Assembly (NCBI RefSeq): GCF_013340935.1
Contig: NZ_WHOS01000033.1
Location: forward strand, 1 to 64,000
Direction of reading: 5' to 3'
Source of the DNA: Azospirillum melinis
Lineage (GTDB): Bacteria; Pseudomonadota; Alphaproteobacteria; Azospirillales; Azospirillaceae
DNA: 64,000 nt
The notes below the pieces were generated by a model that did no database searches, was not told the origin of the DNA, and saw only the letters and a program-made list of their open reading frames with translations. Positions 53,203-64,000 of this stretch are shown piece after piece (position 1 is the stretch's first letter; each line of letters starts with the position of its first letter). The translations under genes were made by a program, and so were the position numbers.

Positions 53203-54477
53203 TTAAAGAGGCTGGCCCTTGATCATCCGCGGCAGGTCGCCGACCACGCCCATGGCGTGCTTCATGAAGAAGCGCTTGACCGGCGGCAGCCGGTTGATCA
53301 CCGCCATGCCCAGGTCGCGCGCCAGCTTCACCGGCGGGATGCTGTTGGAGAACAGATGGACCAGCCCGTCGCACACCGCCGCCAGCAGCACGGTGTCGAA
53401 CCGGCGCCAGCGCTGGAAGCGGGCCAGCACCTCCGGCCCGCCGACGTCCAGCCCCAGGCGATAGGCATCGACCACCACCTCGGCCAGGGCCGCGACGTCG
53501 CGCATGCCGAGATTGAGCCCCTGCCCGGCGATGGGGTGGATGGCGTGCGCCGCCTCCCCAACCAGGGCCAGCCGGTCGGCGATGAAGCGGTCGGCCAGCA
53601 GGACCGACAGCGGCCACGCCTCGCGCTTGGTCAGCAGCGTGATCTCGCCGAGATAGCCGCCGGAGCGCCGTTGCAGCTCGTCGACGAACTGGTCGTCGGG
53701 CAGCTTCAGATAGGTGTCGACCAGCGAGGTCTTCTCGCTCCACACGATGGAGCAGCGGTTGTCCGTCATCGGCAGCACGGCGAAGGGGCCGTTGGGCAGG
53801 AAATGCTCCACCGCGACGCCCTTGTTCGGCTCGGTGTGGCGGATCGTGCAGATGATGGCGCTCTGGTCGTAGGACCAGCGCCGCACCCTGATCCCGGCGC
53901 TGTCGCGCGCCATCGACCGCCGCCCGTCGGCGCCGACCAGCAGCCGGCCGCGCACGGTGCGCCCGTCGGCCAGCCGGACCGAGACGCCGGACCGCGTCCG
54001 CTCCACCGTCACCGCCCTGGCCGGCGCCAGATGGACCAGCCCCGGCAGTTCGGCCGCGCGGGTGAACAGGGCGTGGCGGATGTCCTTGTTGTCCAAAATC
54101 CAGCCGAAGGGCTGGTGCTTGCCCTCCATCGCCAGTTCGGTGTGGTCGTAATGGATGAACAGCGGCGAGAACTGGTCGGCGATGCGGATGTCCAGCATCG
54201 GGCCGGCCTTGTCGGCCATGTGGTGCCACACGCCCGCCGCATCCAGCACCATCTTGGAGGCGTAGGAGATCGCCGTGGTGCGGATGTCGAAATCCTGTTC
54301 GCCCATGCGCTCGGGGCTGTCCTGGTCGATGCAGACCACCGGCACGCCGGCACCGGCCAGCGCCGCCGCCATGGTCAGCCCGGCCAGGCCGCCGCCCAGC
54401 ACCACGACCTCCGTGGTGATGTCCCCGCCCTGCGGGGGGACGGTCGCGTTGCCCGATTCGGTGCTCGGTACGGCCAT
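53203..54477 (-). CDS. UbiH/UbiF-family ubiquinone hydroxylase
   Basis: A 424-residue FAD monooxygenase for ring hydroxylation in ubiquinone synthesis. GGGLAGLTMAAALAGAGVPV is the FAD Rossmann motif; LLVGADGRRSMARDSAGI is the DG motif; DRLALVGEAAHAIHPIAGQG is the second FAD motif and LNLGMRDVAALAE follows. I cannot tell UbiH, UbiF or UbiL apart from the sequence. Divergent from glnZ with ~400 bp between. Confidence 0.9.
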   Translation of the reverse strand: MAVPSTESGNATVPPQGGDITTEVVVLGGGLAGLTMAAALAGAGVPVVCIDQDSPERMGEQDFDIRTTAISYASKMVLDAAGVWHHMADKAGPMLDIRIADQFSPLFIHYDHTELAMEGKHQPFGWILDNKDIRHALFTRAAELPGLVHLAPARAVTVERTRSGVSVRLADGRTVRGRLLVGADGRRSMARDSAGIRVRRWSYDQSAIICTIRHTEPNKGVAVEHFLPNGPFAVLPMTDNRCSIVWSEKTSLVDTYLKLPDDQFVDELQRRSGGYLGEITLLTKREAWPLSVLLADRFIADRLALVGEAAHAIHPIAGQGLNLGMRDVAALAEVVVDAYRLGLDVGGPEVLARFQRWRRFDTVLLAAVCDGLVHLFSNSIPPVKLARDLGMAVINRLPPVKRFFMKHAMGVVGDLPRMIKGQPL

Positions 54478-54534
54478 GATGCTCGCTGCCTTCTCGCCTT
54501 AAGATGCGTGCGCTGGGTCGCCGGCGGGACTTGA

Positions 54535-55221
<687 letters not shown>

Positions 55222-55236
55222 GGCTGCCGACCCTCG

Positions 55237-55289
55237 GGGTCCGCTCCTTCCGGCGGGAACGGACCCGGCGGGCGCGCTTCCCGCGCGCC
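55237..55289 (+). terminator. Two hairpins after glnZ
   Basis: GGGTCCG/CGGACCC (55237-55266, loop 16) and GGCGCGC/GCGCGCC (55271-55289, loop 5). Neither has a strong T-run; together they plausibly end the glnZ transcript. Confidence 0.5.
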
Positions 55290-55314
55290 TGTCCTCACAT
55301 CTTCAGCCGGCTTC

Positions 55315-55902
55315 CTATCCCTCAGCCGGCCCTTTATCTCCGTCGCCAAAGACCTCCGCCGCCATCGCACGGGCGTAATCGCGCACGTCGGCCGGCCAGT
55401 CGGCCGTCAGCGCCTCGAACCGCGCTCGGTCCGCGGCATAGAGCGCCCGCACCGCCTCCTCATAGCCCGGACGGTCGCCGGCCAGTTCCAGCATGACACG
55501 GTAGGCGGTTTCCTGCGCCCGGCGCACCCGGTCCTTCGCCTCGCCGCCCTTGCGCGCCTCGTCTACCAGCTTACGCAGCGCCACAGACGCGCCGCCCGGC
55601 TGGGCATTCAGCCAGTCCCAATGGCGCGGCAACAGCGTCACCTCCCGCGCGACGACACCCAGCTTCGGCCGCCCCGGCCCCCGCGGCGGTGGGGAGAGAC
55701 GCCACGCAAGCTCCTCATCGCTTCCTCGCAGGTCGAGGTCGACCACCTTGCCGGTGGCATCGTCGAACACCAGCACCGGCGGCCCATCCGGTTCCGCGTC
55801 CAGTGCCGTCCGCACCACCCGCGCAACGCTCAGCGCATCCCCGGCGGCCAGGCGGCGCTCGCCCCGGAAGGCGGTGCAGAGGGTTTCGGCGGTGACGGAC
55901 AT
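55315..55902 (-). CDS. DUF2239 family protein
   Basis: A 195-residue soluble protein: TLCTAFRGERRLAAGDALSV, PPVLVFDDATGKVVDLDLRG, GRPKLGVVAREVTLLPRHWD and a helical C-terminus (AQETAYRVMLELAGDRPGYE). The GRPKLGVV..HWDWL region resembles ribbon-helix-helix extensions that contact DNA, but the role is unknown. It carries the clearest regulated promoter in the window (next entry). Confidence 0.85.
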   Translation of the reverse strand: MSVTAETLCTAFRGERRLAAGDALSVARVVRTALDAEPDGPPVLVFDDATGKVVDLDLRGSDEELAWRLSPPPRGPGRPKLGVVAREVTLLPRHWDWLNAQPGGASVALRKLVDEARKGGEAKDRVRRAQETAYRVMLELAGDRPGYEEAVRALYAADRARFEALTADWPADVRDYARAMAAEVFGDGDKGPAEG

Positions 55903-55929
55903 GGTCGGAACTCCCGTGGTGATGTTCGC

Positions 55930-55958
55930 ATTTTACCCGGATGAAAACCGGGCGTCAA
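55930..55958 (-). promoter_or_regulatory. Promoter with palindromic operator in its spacer
   Basis: Minus strand: TTGACG (55953-55958), 17 bp, TAAAAT (55930-55935). The whole spacer is the inverted repeat CCCGG-TTTTCAT-CCGGG. The half-site CATCCGGG is repeated upstream at 55963-55970 in the same orientation. A repressor bound here would sit exactly between the -35 and -10 boxes. Confidence 0.72.
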
Positions 55959-56163
55959 TATCGCCCGGATGAAATAGAGAAGCGACCCGAAAGGACACTG
56001 TCTTCCGTCTCCTGTGACCGTTCGGCCACCCGCCGCGCCCAAAGGTTCTGGGCGCTTGTGCCCCCCGTGCCCCGCCGATAGGATCGGTCCCTCAATCGAA
56101 GACATGGCCGCCTCCCCGGGCCGGGGTGCGGCATCCGGGGTTGCGAAGAGGGTTGCGGTCGCC

Positions 56164-57420
56164 ATGGTTTCTGCGGATTTCAGCGTCAACAGCGGTGCCG
56201 TCTTCACCGAGGCGATCGGCAACGACCGGCTCGACCTGCTGACCGATTATCCCTTCACCCGGCTGGCCAATCTGCTGGCGCCGATCACCCCGCGCGCCAA
56301 TGTCGCTCCCGTCCTGCTGACGGTTGGCGAACCGCAGCACACCCCGCCCGCCATCATCGAGGAGACGCTGCGCGCCAGCGCATCCGGCTGGAACAAGTAT
56401 CCGCCGGTCGGCGGCACGCCGGAGTTCCGCGCCGCAACCGGCGACTGGCTGACCCGCCGCTACGATCTGCCGGCCGGGCTGCTGCATGCCGACAGCTCCA
56501 TCCTGCCGCTGTCGGGCACGCGCGAGGCGCTGTTCATGCTGGCCCTGCTGGCGGTGCCGACGCGGAAGGCCGGACGGCAGCCGGCGGTGCTGATGCCCAA
56601 CCCCTTCTACGCGCCCTATGAGGGGGCCGCCGTGATGGCGGGGGCGGAGCCGGTGTTCCTGTCGGCCACCCGCGAGACCGGCTTCCTGCCCGATCTCGAC
56701 GCCCTGACGCCGGAGCTGCTGGAGCGCACGGCGCTCTTCTACCTCTGCACCCCCGCCAACCCGCAGGGTGCCGCGGCGACGCCGGCCTATCTCGCCAAGG
56801 CCATCGCCCTGGCGCGGCAGTACGGCTTCGTGCTGGCGGTCGACGAATGCTATGCCGAGATCTGGCTGGACGCCCCGCCGGTCGGCGCGCTCCAGGTCGC
56901 GGCCGGCCTGCCCTACGCGGACGGCAAGCCCTGGTCCAACCTGCTGGTCTTCCATTCCCTGTCCAAGCGGTCGAGCGCCGCCGGCCTGCGCTCCGGCTTC
57001 GTCGCCGGCGACCCAGCGCTGATCGGCCGCTTCTCCCGCCTGCGCAGCTACGGCTGTGCCGGCATGCCGCTGCCGATCCTGGCCGCCAGCACCGCGCTGT
57101 GGCAGGACGAGGCCCATGTGGAGGAGAACCGCGCCGCCTACCGCGCCAAGTTCGCGGCAGCGGAGGCGGAACTGGGCGGCCGCTACGGCTATTACCGCCC
57201 GGCCGGCGGCTTCTTCCTCTGGCTGGAAGTCGGCAACGGCGAGGAGGCCGCCAAGCGGCTGTGGGCGGAGGGCGCGGTCCGCGTCCTGCCCGGCGCCTAT
57301 CTGTCGCGCAGCAACCCCGGCGAGCCGAACCCCGGCGAGGCCTTCATCCGCGTCGCCCTGGTGCAGGACACCGACACCGTCGCCCAGGCCTGCGCCTCCA
57401 TCGTCCGCATTCTCGGCTGA
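56164..57420 (+). CDS. PLP-dependent aminotransferase (class I/II), DapC-like
   Basis: A 418-residue fold-type I aminotransferase. [15 protein letters not shown] and [14 protein letters not shown] are the N-terminal arm; [16 protein letters not shown] binds PLP phosphate; [12 protein letters not shown] and [10 protein letters not shown] carry the conserved Asn and Asp; the Schiff-base Lys is in [17 protein letters not shown]. Resembles succinyldiaminopimelate aminotransferase and the aat gene known beside glnZ in Azospirillum. Exact substrate uncertain. Start ATG 56164; 65 bp before ftsK. Confidence 0.88.
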   Translation: MVSADFSVNSGAVFTEAIGNDRLDLLTDYPFTRLANLLAPITPRANVAPVLLTVGEPQHTPPAIIEETLRASASGWNKYPPVGGTPEFRAATGDWLTRRYDLPAGLLHADSSILPLSGTREALFMLALLAVPTRKAGRQPAVLMPNPFYAPYEGAAVMAGAEPVFLSATRETGFLPDLDALTPELLERTALFYLCTPANPQGAAATPAYLAKAIALARQYGFVLAVDECYAEIWLDAPPVGALQVAAGLPYADGKPWSNLLVFHSLSKRSSAAGLRSGFVAGDPALIGRFSRLRSYGCAGMPLPILAASTALWQDEAHVEENRAAYRAKFAAAEAELGGRYGYYRPAGGFFLWLEVGNGEEAAKRLWAEGAVRVLPGAYLSRSNPGEPNPGEAFIRVALVQDTDTVAQACASIVRILG

Positions 57421-57485
57421 GCGGTTCCGGCACCCGGTTCCGCCCAGCCCCTTTTTCGGTTTCTACAGCACGAGGTTTCCGTCCC

Positions 57486-60101
<2,616 letters not shown>

Positions 60102-60156
60102 GTGTTTTCGGGCTGCCCGTTGACAGCGGGCGGGTGCAGCACCAATATCGGGGGTA

Positions 60157-60188
60157 GGCGGGCCGAGGACGGCATTCCCCGGCCCGCC
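60157..60188. terminator. Bidirectional terminator hairpin
   Basis: GGCGGGCCG and CGGCCCGCC form a perfect 9-bp stem between the end of ftsK (plus) and the 24-codon gene (minus). It can terminate both convergent transcripts. Confidence 0.72.
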
Positions 60189-60197
60189 TGCCCGATC

Positions 60198-60272
60198 TTA
60201 GTGCGTCAGAAGGTCAAGCAGCCGCTTGACGATCTCCAGCACCAGGATCAGGAGAGTGAGGATCTTCTCCAT
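60198..60272 (-). CDS. 24-residue hydrophobic peptide, toxin-like
   Basis: An ATG at 60270-60272 with GGGAGGG 8-14 bases upstream opens a 24-codon frame ending in TAA. The peptide begins MEKILTLLILVL, followed by EIVKRLLDLLTH: one short membrane-spanning or amphipathic helix with charged flanks. Size, a Lys near the N-terminus and a Leu/Ile core recall type I toxins (Ldr/Ibs/Fst type) or small membrane regulators. It is convergent with ftsK, which shares its terminator. Shape is read; function is inferred and no antisense RNA is proven. Confidence 0.6.
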   Translation of the reverse strand: MEKILTLLILVLEIVKRLLDLLTH

Positions 60273-60429
60273 CCTCCAGCCCTCCCTTGGTACGGCGGCG
60301 ATGGCGGCCCTCCCGCCATCGCGTCCGCCGGCGGACTATGGCGCAGGCGGTCACGTCCGAAAACGGGAAACTCACACAGACGTGTTCTTTTTCTGATTGC
60401 AGACAGCGCTGCCAGCACGGTGGTTCGCG

Positions 60430-61215
60430 TCAGCGCCGCAACGGCACCAGCGATCCCAGCAGGAACAGCGCGGCGGCAGCCACCACCACGCTCGGGCCGC
60501 CCGGCAGATCCCAGTTCAGCGAAGCCAGGATTCCGGCGATCACCGCCAGGATGCCCAGGACAGAGGCCAGCGCCGCCATCCCTTCCGGCGTGCGGGCGAA
60601 GCGGCGGGCAGCTGCGGCGGGTATGATCAGCAGCGACGTGATCAGCAGGATGCCGACAATCTTCATGGCGATGGCGATCACCAGCGCGATCAGCAGCATG
60701 AAGGCCAGCCGCAGGGCATCGACCGGCATGCCCTCCACCCGCGCCAGATCCTCGTCCACCGTCACCGCCAGCAGCCGGCGCCACAGCAGCGCCAGCCCGG
60801 TCAGCGCCACCGCCCCGCCGCCATAGATCGCCATCAGGTCGCCATCGGTCACCGACAGGATGTCGCCGAACAGATAGGCCATCAGGTCGACGCGCAGCGT
60901 CTCCAGAAAAGCCAGCGCCACCAGCCCCAGCGACAGCGAGCCGTGCGACAGGATGCCGAGCAGCGTGTCGGCCGCCAGATGGCGGCGGCGCTGCAACGCC
61001 ACCAGCGCCAGCGCCAGCGACACGCAGACCACCATCACCCCGATCATCGGGTTGACGCCCAGCAGGAAGCCCAGCGTCACACCCAGCAGGGCGGAATGGG
61101 ACAGCGTGTCGCCGAAATAGGCCATGCGCCGCCACACCACGAAGGAGCCCAGCGGCCCGGCCAGCAGAGCGATGCCGCCGCCGGCCAGCAGGGCGCGGAT
61201 CACGAACTCATCCAT
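60430..61215 (-). CDS. znuB: Zinc ABC transporter permease ZnuB
   Basis: A 261-residue ABC-3 family permease with about eight spans: [37 protein letters not shown] (coupling-loop region), [15 protein letters not shown] and [20 protein letters not shown]. Full length. Start ATG 61215 lies 8 bp inside znuC, giving coupled translation. Confidence 0.93.
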   Translation of the reverse strand: MDEFVIRALLAGGGIALLAGPLGSFVVWRRMAYFGDTLSHSALLGVTLGFLLGVNPMIGVMVVCVSLALALVALQRRRHLAADTLLGILSHGSLSLGLVALAFLETLRVDLMAYLFGDILSVTDGDLMAIYGGGAVALTGLALLWRRLLAVTVDEDLARVEGMPVDALRLAFMLLIALVIAIAMKIVGILLITSLLIIPAAAARRFARTPEGMAALASVLGILAVIAGILASLNWDLPGGPSVVVAAAALFLLGSLVPLRR

Positions 61216-62008
61216 GGCAGCAGTCCCCGTCATGGTCGTGGACGACCTTGCCGTCCTCGGCATGGGCATGGTCGTGGTGATGGACATAGACCGCGAGGTC
61301 GCGGGCATGGCCGCCGAACAGGGCATGGTATTCCGGGTGCCGGCTGACATCCTCCGGCCGGCCGGAACAGCAGACATGGGCGTTCAGGCAGATCACCCGG
61401 TCGGTGCGCGCCATCACCGTGTGCAGGTCGTGGCTGACCAGCAGCACGCCGCAGCCGCGCCGCTGCCGCACCTGGGCGATGCGGTTGAACAGCTCCGCCT
61501 GCCCATGCACGTCCACCGCCTGATCGGGCTCGTCCAGCACCAGCAGGTCCGGTTCGCCCAGCAGGGCGCGGGCCAGCAGCACCCGCTGCATCTCGCCGCC
61601 GGAAATCGTCTGCACCGCCGAGTCGGCAAGCCGCTTCACCCCGGCCTCCTCCAGCGCCGCCGCCACCTGATCGGCGGTCACCGGCCGCCACAGCGCCAGG
61701 AACCGGCGCACGGTCAGCGGCAGCGTCTGGTCCACCGACAGCCGTTGCGGCATGTAGCCGACACGCAGGTTCGGGCGCCGCAGCACCCGCCCGCCACTGG
61801 GCGCCGTCAGCCCCAGCACGGCGCGCACCAGCGTCGTCTTGCCGGCACCGTTCGGGCCGATCAGCGTCACCACTTCGCCCGGCTGGACGGCGATGTTGAC
61901 ACGGTCCAGCACGGTGCGGCCGCCGAAACGGACGGTCAGATCCTCGGTCCAGGCGAGCGGGCCGGCGAAGAGGGCGGAGGTATCCCGGTTTGGGTGGGGT
62001 ATTGACAT
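61208..62008 (-). CDS. znuC: Zinc ABC transporter ATPase ZnuC
   Basis: A 266-residue ATPase with Walker [12 protein letters not shown], signature ISGGEMQR, Walker [13 protein letters not shown] and switch His in LLVSHDLH. The tail is rich in His/Asp ([16 protein letters not shown] and [10 protein letters not shown]), a Zn-handling extension common in ZnuC. The ATG starts right at the edge of the Zur box, so the transcript may be leaderless. Confidence 0.94.
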   Translation of the reverse strand: MSIPHPNRDTSALFAGPLAWTEDLTVRFGGRTVLDRVNIAVQPGEVVTLIGPNGAGKTTLVRAVLGLTAPSGGRVLRRPNLRVGYMPQRLSVDQTLPLTVRRFLALWRPVTADQVAAALEEAGVKRLADSAVQTISGGEMQRVLLARALLGEPDLLVLDEPDQAVDVHGQAELFNRIAQVRQRRGCGVLLVSHDLHTVMARTDRVICLNAHVCCSGRPEDVSRHPEYHALFGGHARDLAVYVHHHDHAHAEDGKVVHDHDGDCCHG

Positions 62009-62026
62009 GTTACGTTATAACGTGAC
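62009..62026. promoter_or_regulatory. Zur box between znuCB and znuA
   Basis: GTTACGTTATAACGTGAC is an 18-bp near-perfect palindrome whose core ACGTTATAACGT is exact. It matches the known Zur-type GTTATAAC centre and lies between the divergent zinc genes, so zinc-bound Zur would repress both. TTATAA within it can serve as the -10 for znuC. Confidence 0.8.
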
Positions 62027-62097
62027 ACCAAAATGACTGTGGCTTCCCTATGCTCTGAAACCGGCAGCCTGTCCAGCAAGTCGAGAGGATCCCTCCC

Positions 62098-63093
62098 ATG
62101 CGTCGATTCGCGCTGCCCGGCTTCGTGGCCGGCACCCTGAGCGCTCTTGCCGCCATCGCCAGCGCCACCGCCGCCCTGCCGGCCTGGGCCGAGGCACCGA
62201 AGGTCGTGGTGTCGATCAAGCCGATCCATTCCCTGGTCGCCGCGGTCATGCATGGGGTGGGGACGCCCACGCTTCTGGTCCGCGGCGGCGCCTCGCCGCA
62301 CAGCTACACGATGAAGCCGTCGGATGCGAAGGCGCTGTCGGCCGCCGATCTGGTGGTCTGGGTCGGTCCCGAACTGGAAGGGTTCCTGGAAAAGCCGCTG
62401 AAGGCCAACGCACCGAAGGCGACGCGGCTGACCCTGATGGAGCAGACGGGCCTGACCCTGCTGCAGACACGCGAAGGCGGCGCCTGGGAGGCACATGACC
62501 ATGGGCATGAAGAGCACGGCCACAAGGATCACGACCACAAGGGCCATGAGGCTGCGGACCACGACGACGACCATGACGAGCTGAACAGCCATATCTGGCT
62601 CGATCCCGCCAACGCCCGCGCCATCGTCACCGCGACGGCGGATGCGCTGGCCGCCAGGGATCCGGCCGATGCGGAGGCCTACCGTACCAACGCCGACCGC
62701 ACGCTCCAGGCGATCGACGCGCTGGATGCGGAACTGAAGGCCACGCTGGCGCCACTGAAGGACAAGCCCTTCGTCGTCTTCCACGACGCCTACCAGTATT
62801 TCGAGGCGCGCTACGACCTGTCGGCGGTGGGATCGATCACCGTCAGCCCCGACCGCCGCCCGTCGGCCAAGCGGCTGTCGGCGATCCGCGCCAAGATCGC
62901 CGGTCTGAACGCCGCCTGCGTCTTCGCCGAGCCGCAGTTCGAACCGACGCTGGTCCGTACGGTGGTCGAGGGCACCAAGGCGAAGACCGGCGTGCTCGAC
63001 CCCGAAGGCGCCGACCTGCCGGAGGGCGAGGCGCTCTACCCCACCCTGATGCGCAACCTCGCCGCATCGCTGCGCGGCTGCCTTGGCGCTTAA
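62098..63093 (+). CDS. znuA: Zinc-binding periplasmic protein ZnuA
   Basis: A 331-residue cluster A-I binding protein. Signal peptide ~30 residues (LSALAAIASATAALPAWA). KVVVSIKPIHSLVAAVM begins the mature part; zinc ligands are His in GGASPHSYTMKPS, His in SHIWLDPANA, and His in FVVFHDAYQYF. An ~35-residue His/Asp-rich loop (AHDHGHEEHGHKDHDHKG) at ~130-165 is the typical zinc-collecting loop. Divergent from znuCB across the Zur box. Confidence 0.95.
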   Translation: MRRFALPGFVAGTLSALAAIASATAALPAWAEAPKVVVSIKPIHSLVAAVMHGVGTPTLLVRGGASPHSYTMKPSDAKALSAADLVVWVGPELEGFLEKPLKANAPKATRLTLMEQTGLTLLQTREGGAWEAHDHGHEEHGHKDHDHKGHEAADHDDDHDELNSHIWLDPANARAIVTATADALAARDPADAEAYRTNADRTLQAIDALDAELKATLAPLKDKPFVVFHDAYQYFEARYDLSAVGSITVSPDRRPSAKRLSAIRAKIAGLNAACVFAEPQFEPTLVRTVVEGTKAKTGVLDPEGADLPEGEALYPTLMRNLAASLRGCLGA

Positions 63094-63170
63094 GCCACGG
63101 CCGGGCCTGTGCTAAACCGCTGGGAGGGCGGGAAAGTCCGGCCTTAAGAGCTGAACAGAGGATGGGCGTC

Positions 63171-63968
63171 ATGAAGATCGGTGTCGTCGGGTGCGCGGGG
63201 CGCATGGGCCAGATGCTGGTGCGCGAGATCGCGGCGACCGCGGGCTGCACGCTGGCCGGCGGGACCGAGCGGGTGGGCGGCCCGGCGCTGGGCAAGGATC
63301 TGGGCATCCTCGCCGGGATCGACCCGCTGGGCGTGACCGCCATCGACGATCCGGTCGCGCTCTTCGCGGAGGCCGACGCGGTGATCGACTTCACCAGCCC
63401 GGACTCGACGGAGCGGCACGCCGCGCTCGCCGCCCAGTCGGAGACCGTGCTGGTCGTCGGCACCACCGGCCTCAACCCGTCACAGCAGGCGGCCATCGCC
63501 ACCGCGGCCACCCACACCGCCATCGTCCAGTCGCCCAACATGTCGCTGGGCGTCAATTTGCTGCTGGCGCTGGTCGAGCAGGTCGCCCACGCGCTGGACG
63601 ACGACTACGACATCGACATCCTGGAGATGCACCACCGCCGCAAGGTCGATGCGCCGTCGGGCACCGCGCTGGGCCTCGGCCGCGCCGCGGCGGCCGGGCG
63701 CGGGGTGGCGCTGGAGGATGTCTGGCAGAAGGTGCGCGACGGCCACACCGGCGCCCGTCCGCGCGGCGAGATCGGCTTCGCCACCCTGCGCGGCGGCGAC
63801 GTGATCGGCGACCACACCGTGTTCTTCGCCAGCGAGGGCGAGCGGGTCGAGCTGACCCACAAGGCGTCCGGCCGCGGGATCTACGCCAAGGGCGCCGTCC
63901 GCGCCGCCCTGTGGGCGCAGGACAAGACGCCGGGCCTCTACAGCATGCGCGACGTGCTGGGCGTCTGA
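63171..63968 (+). CDS. dapB: 4-hydroxy-tetrahydrodipicolinate reductase DapB
   Basis: NAD(P)H reductase of lysine/diaminopimelate synthesis. The 265-residue protein has MKIGVVGCAGRMGQML (cofactor loop), VIDFTSPDSTERHA, GTTGLNPSQQ, the catalytic HHRRKVDAPSGTALGLG and EIGFATLRGGDVIGDHTV. Start ATG 63171 follows AGAGG by ~9 bases; ATG 63162 would add three residues. Complete. Confidence 0.97.
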   Translation: MKIGVVGCAGRMGQMLVREIAATAGCTLAGGTERVGGPALGKDLGILAGIDPLGVTAIDDPVALFAEADAVIDFTSPDSTERHAALAAQSETVLVVGTTGLNPSQQAAIATAATHTAIVQSPNMSLGVNLLLALVEQVAHALDDDYDIDILEMHHRRKVDAPSGTALGLGRAAAAGRGVALEDVWQKVRDGHTGARPRGEIGFATLRGGDVIGDHTVFFASEGERVELTHKASGRGIYAKGAVRAALWAQDKTPGLYSMRDVLGV

Positions 63969-63971
63969 AAA

Positions 63972-63990
63972 CCGGCCTTCAACAGGCCGG
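63972..63990 (+). terminator. Terminator after dapB
   Basis: CCGGCC-TTCAACA-GGCCGG stem-loop four bases after the dapB stop. A short T-poor tail follows. Confidence 0.65.
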
Positions 63991-64000
63991 CCTTCGAAAA

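Noticed and set aside
55237-55289. Small RNA gene after glnZ
   Set aside because: Two stable stems exist but there is no promoter of its own; more simply a 3' end.

Overview
The window is a piece of a GC-rich alphaproteobacterial chromosome, most likely Azospirillum or a close relative. The main reasons are a PII protein that reads like Azospirillum GlnZ beside ubiH-like and aminotransferase genes, the hisG-hisD-UPF0262 and infA-maf-rng-yacG-tRNA-Phe blocks typical of alphaproteobacteria, a SAM-II riboswitch, and very high GC with strong codon bias. The genus is inferred, not proven. The first ~170 bases are not genomic: they read as poly-T, a degraded P5 primer, an i5 index and a Nextera transposase end, so the window begins at a contig end spoiled by adapter read-through, and the cobK gene there is cut artificially.

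Layout. 0.2-7.2 kb: corrinoid (vitamin B12) genes cobK, cobL, cobE, cobM, cbiD, cobA, cobB, bluB, tightly interleaved on both strands. 7.2-17.6 kb: a ten-gene chemosensory operon on the minus strand: a CheY, CheC, a soluble receptor with two signalling tips, a triple-CheW protein, CheB, a HEAT protein, CheR, a second CheY, CheA and a STAS-like protein. 17.7-21.5 kb: one giant gene with two TPR-plus-glycosyltransferase-like modules. 21.4-25.4 kb: a methionine uptake operon (two metQ, metN, metI and a 66-residue protein) behind a consensus promoter, a SAM-II riboswitch and a 28-codon leader ORF with Cys-Met-Met and Cys-Cys. 25.6-28.6 kb: hisG, hisD, UPF0262 and a low-molecular-weight phosphatase. 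28.7-35.1 kb: genes that split a usually continuous block: two lipoproteins, a hybrid histidine kinase and a transglycosylase-like protein. 35.2-37.8 kb: infA, maf, rng, yacG, tRNA-Phe.

37.9-43.2 kb is a genomic island at tRNA-Phe: a truncated integrase fused by deletion to a phage tail gene, further phage genes including an endolysin, an AT-rich WcbI-type gene, an IS5-family relic and palindromic repeats. From 43.3 kb ordinary genes resume: DUF3750, cysE, pobR-pobA (4-hydroxybenzoate catabolism), small conserved unknowns, a LysE exporter, two AraC regulators, an HdeD-type membrane protein, lolA, ubiH-like, glnZ with a sigma-54 promoter, DUF2239 with a striking promoter/operator, an aminotransferase, ftsK, a hidden 24-codon hydrophobic peptide gene, the Zur-boxed znuABC zinc uptake genes and dapB.

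The parts most worth a second look are the methionine leader (riboswitch, competing hairpins and Met/Cys leader peptide in series), the non-canonical chemosensory operon, and the 24-residue peptide gene next to ftsK. All assignments come from reading the sequence; no database search was run.
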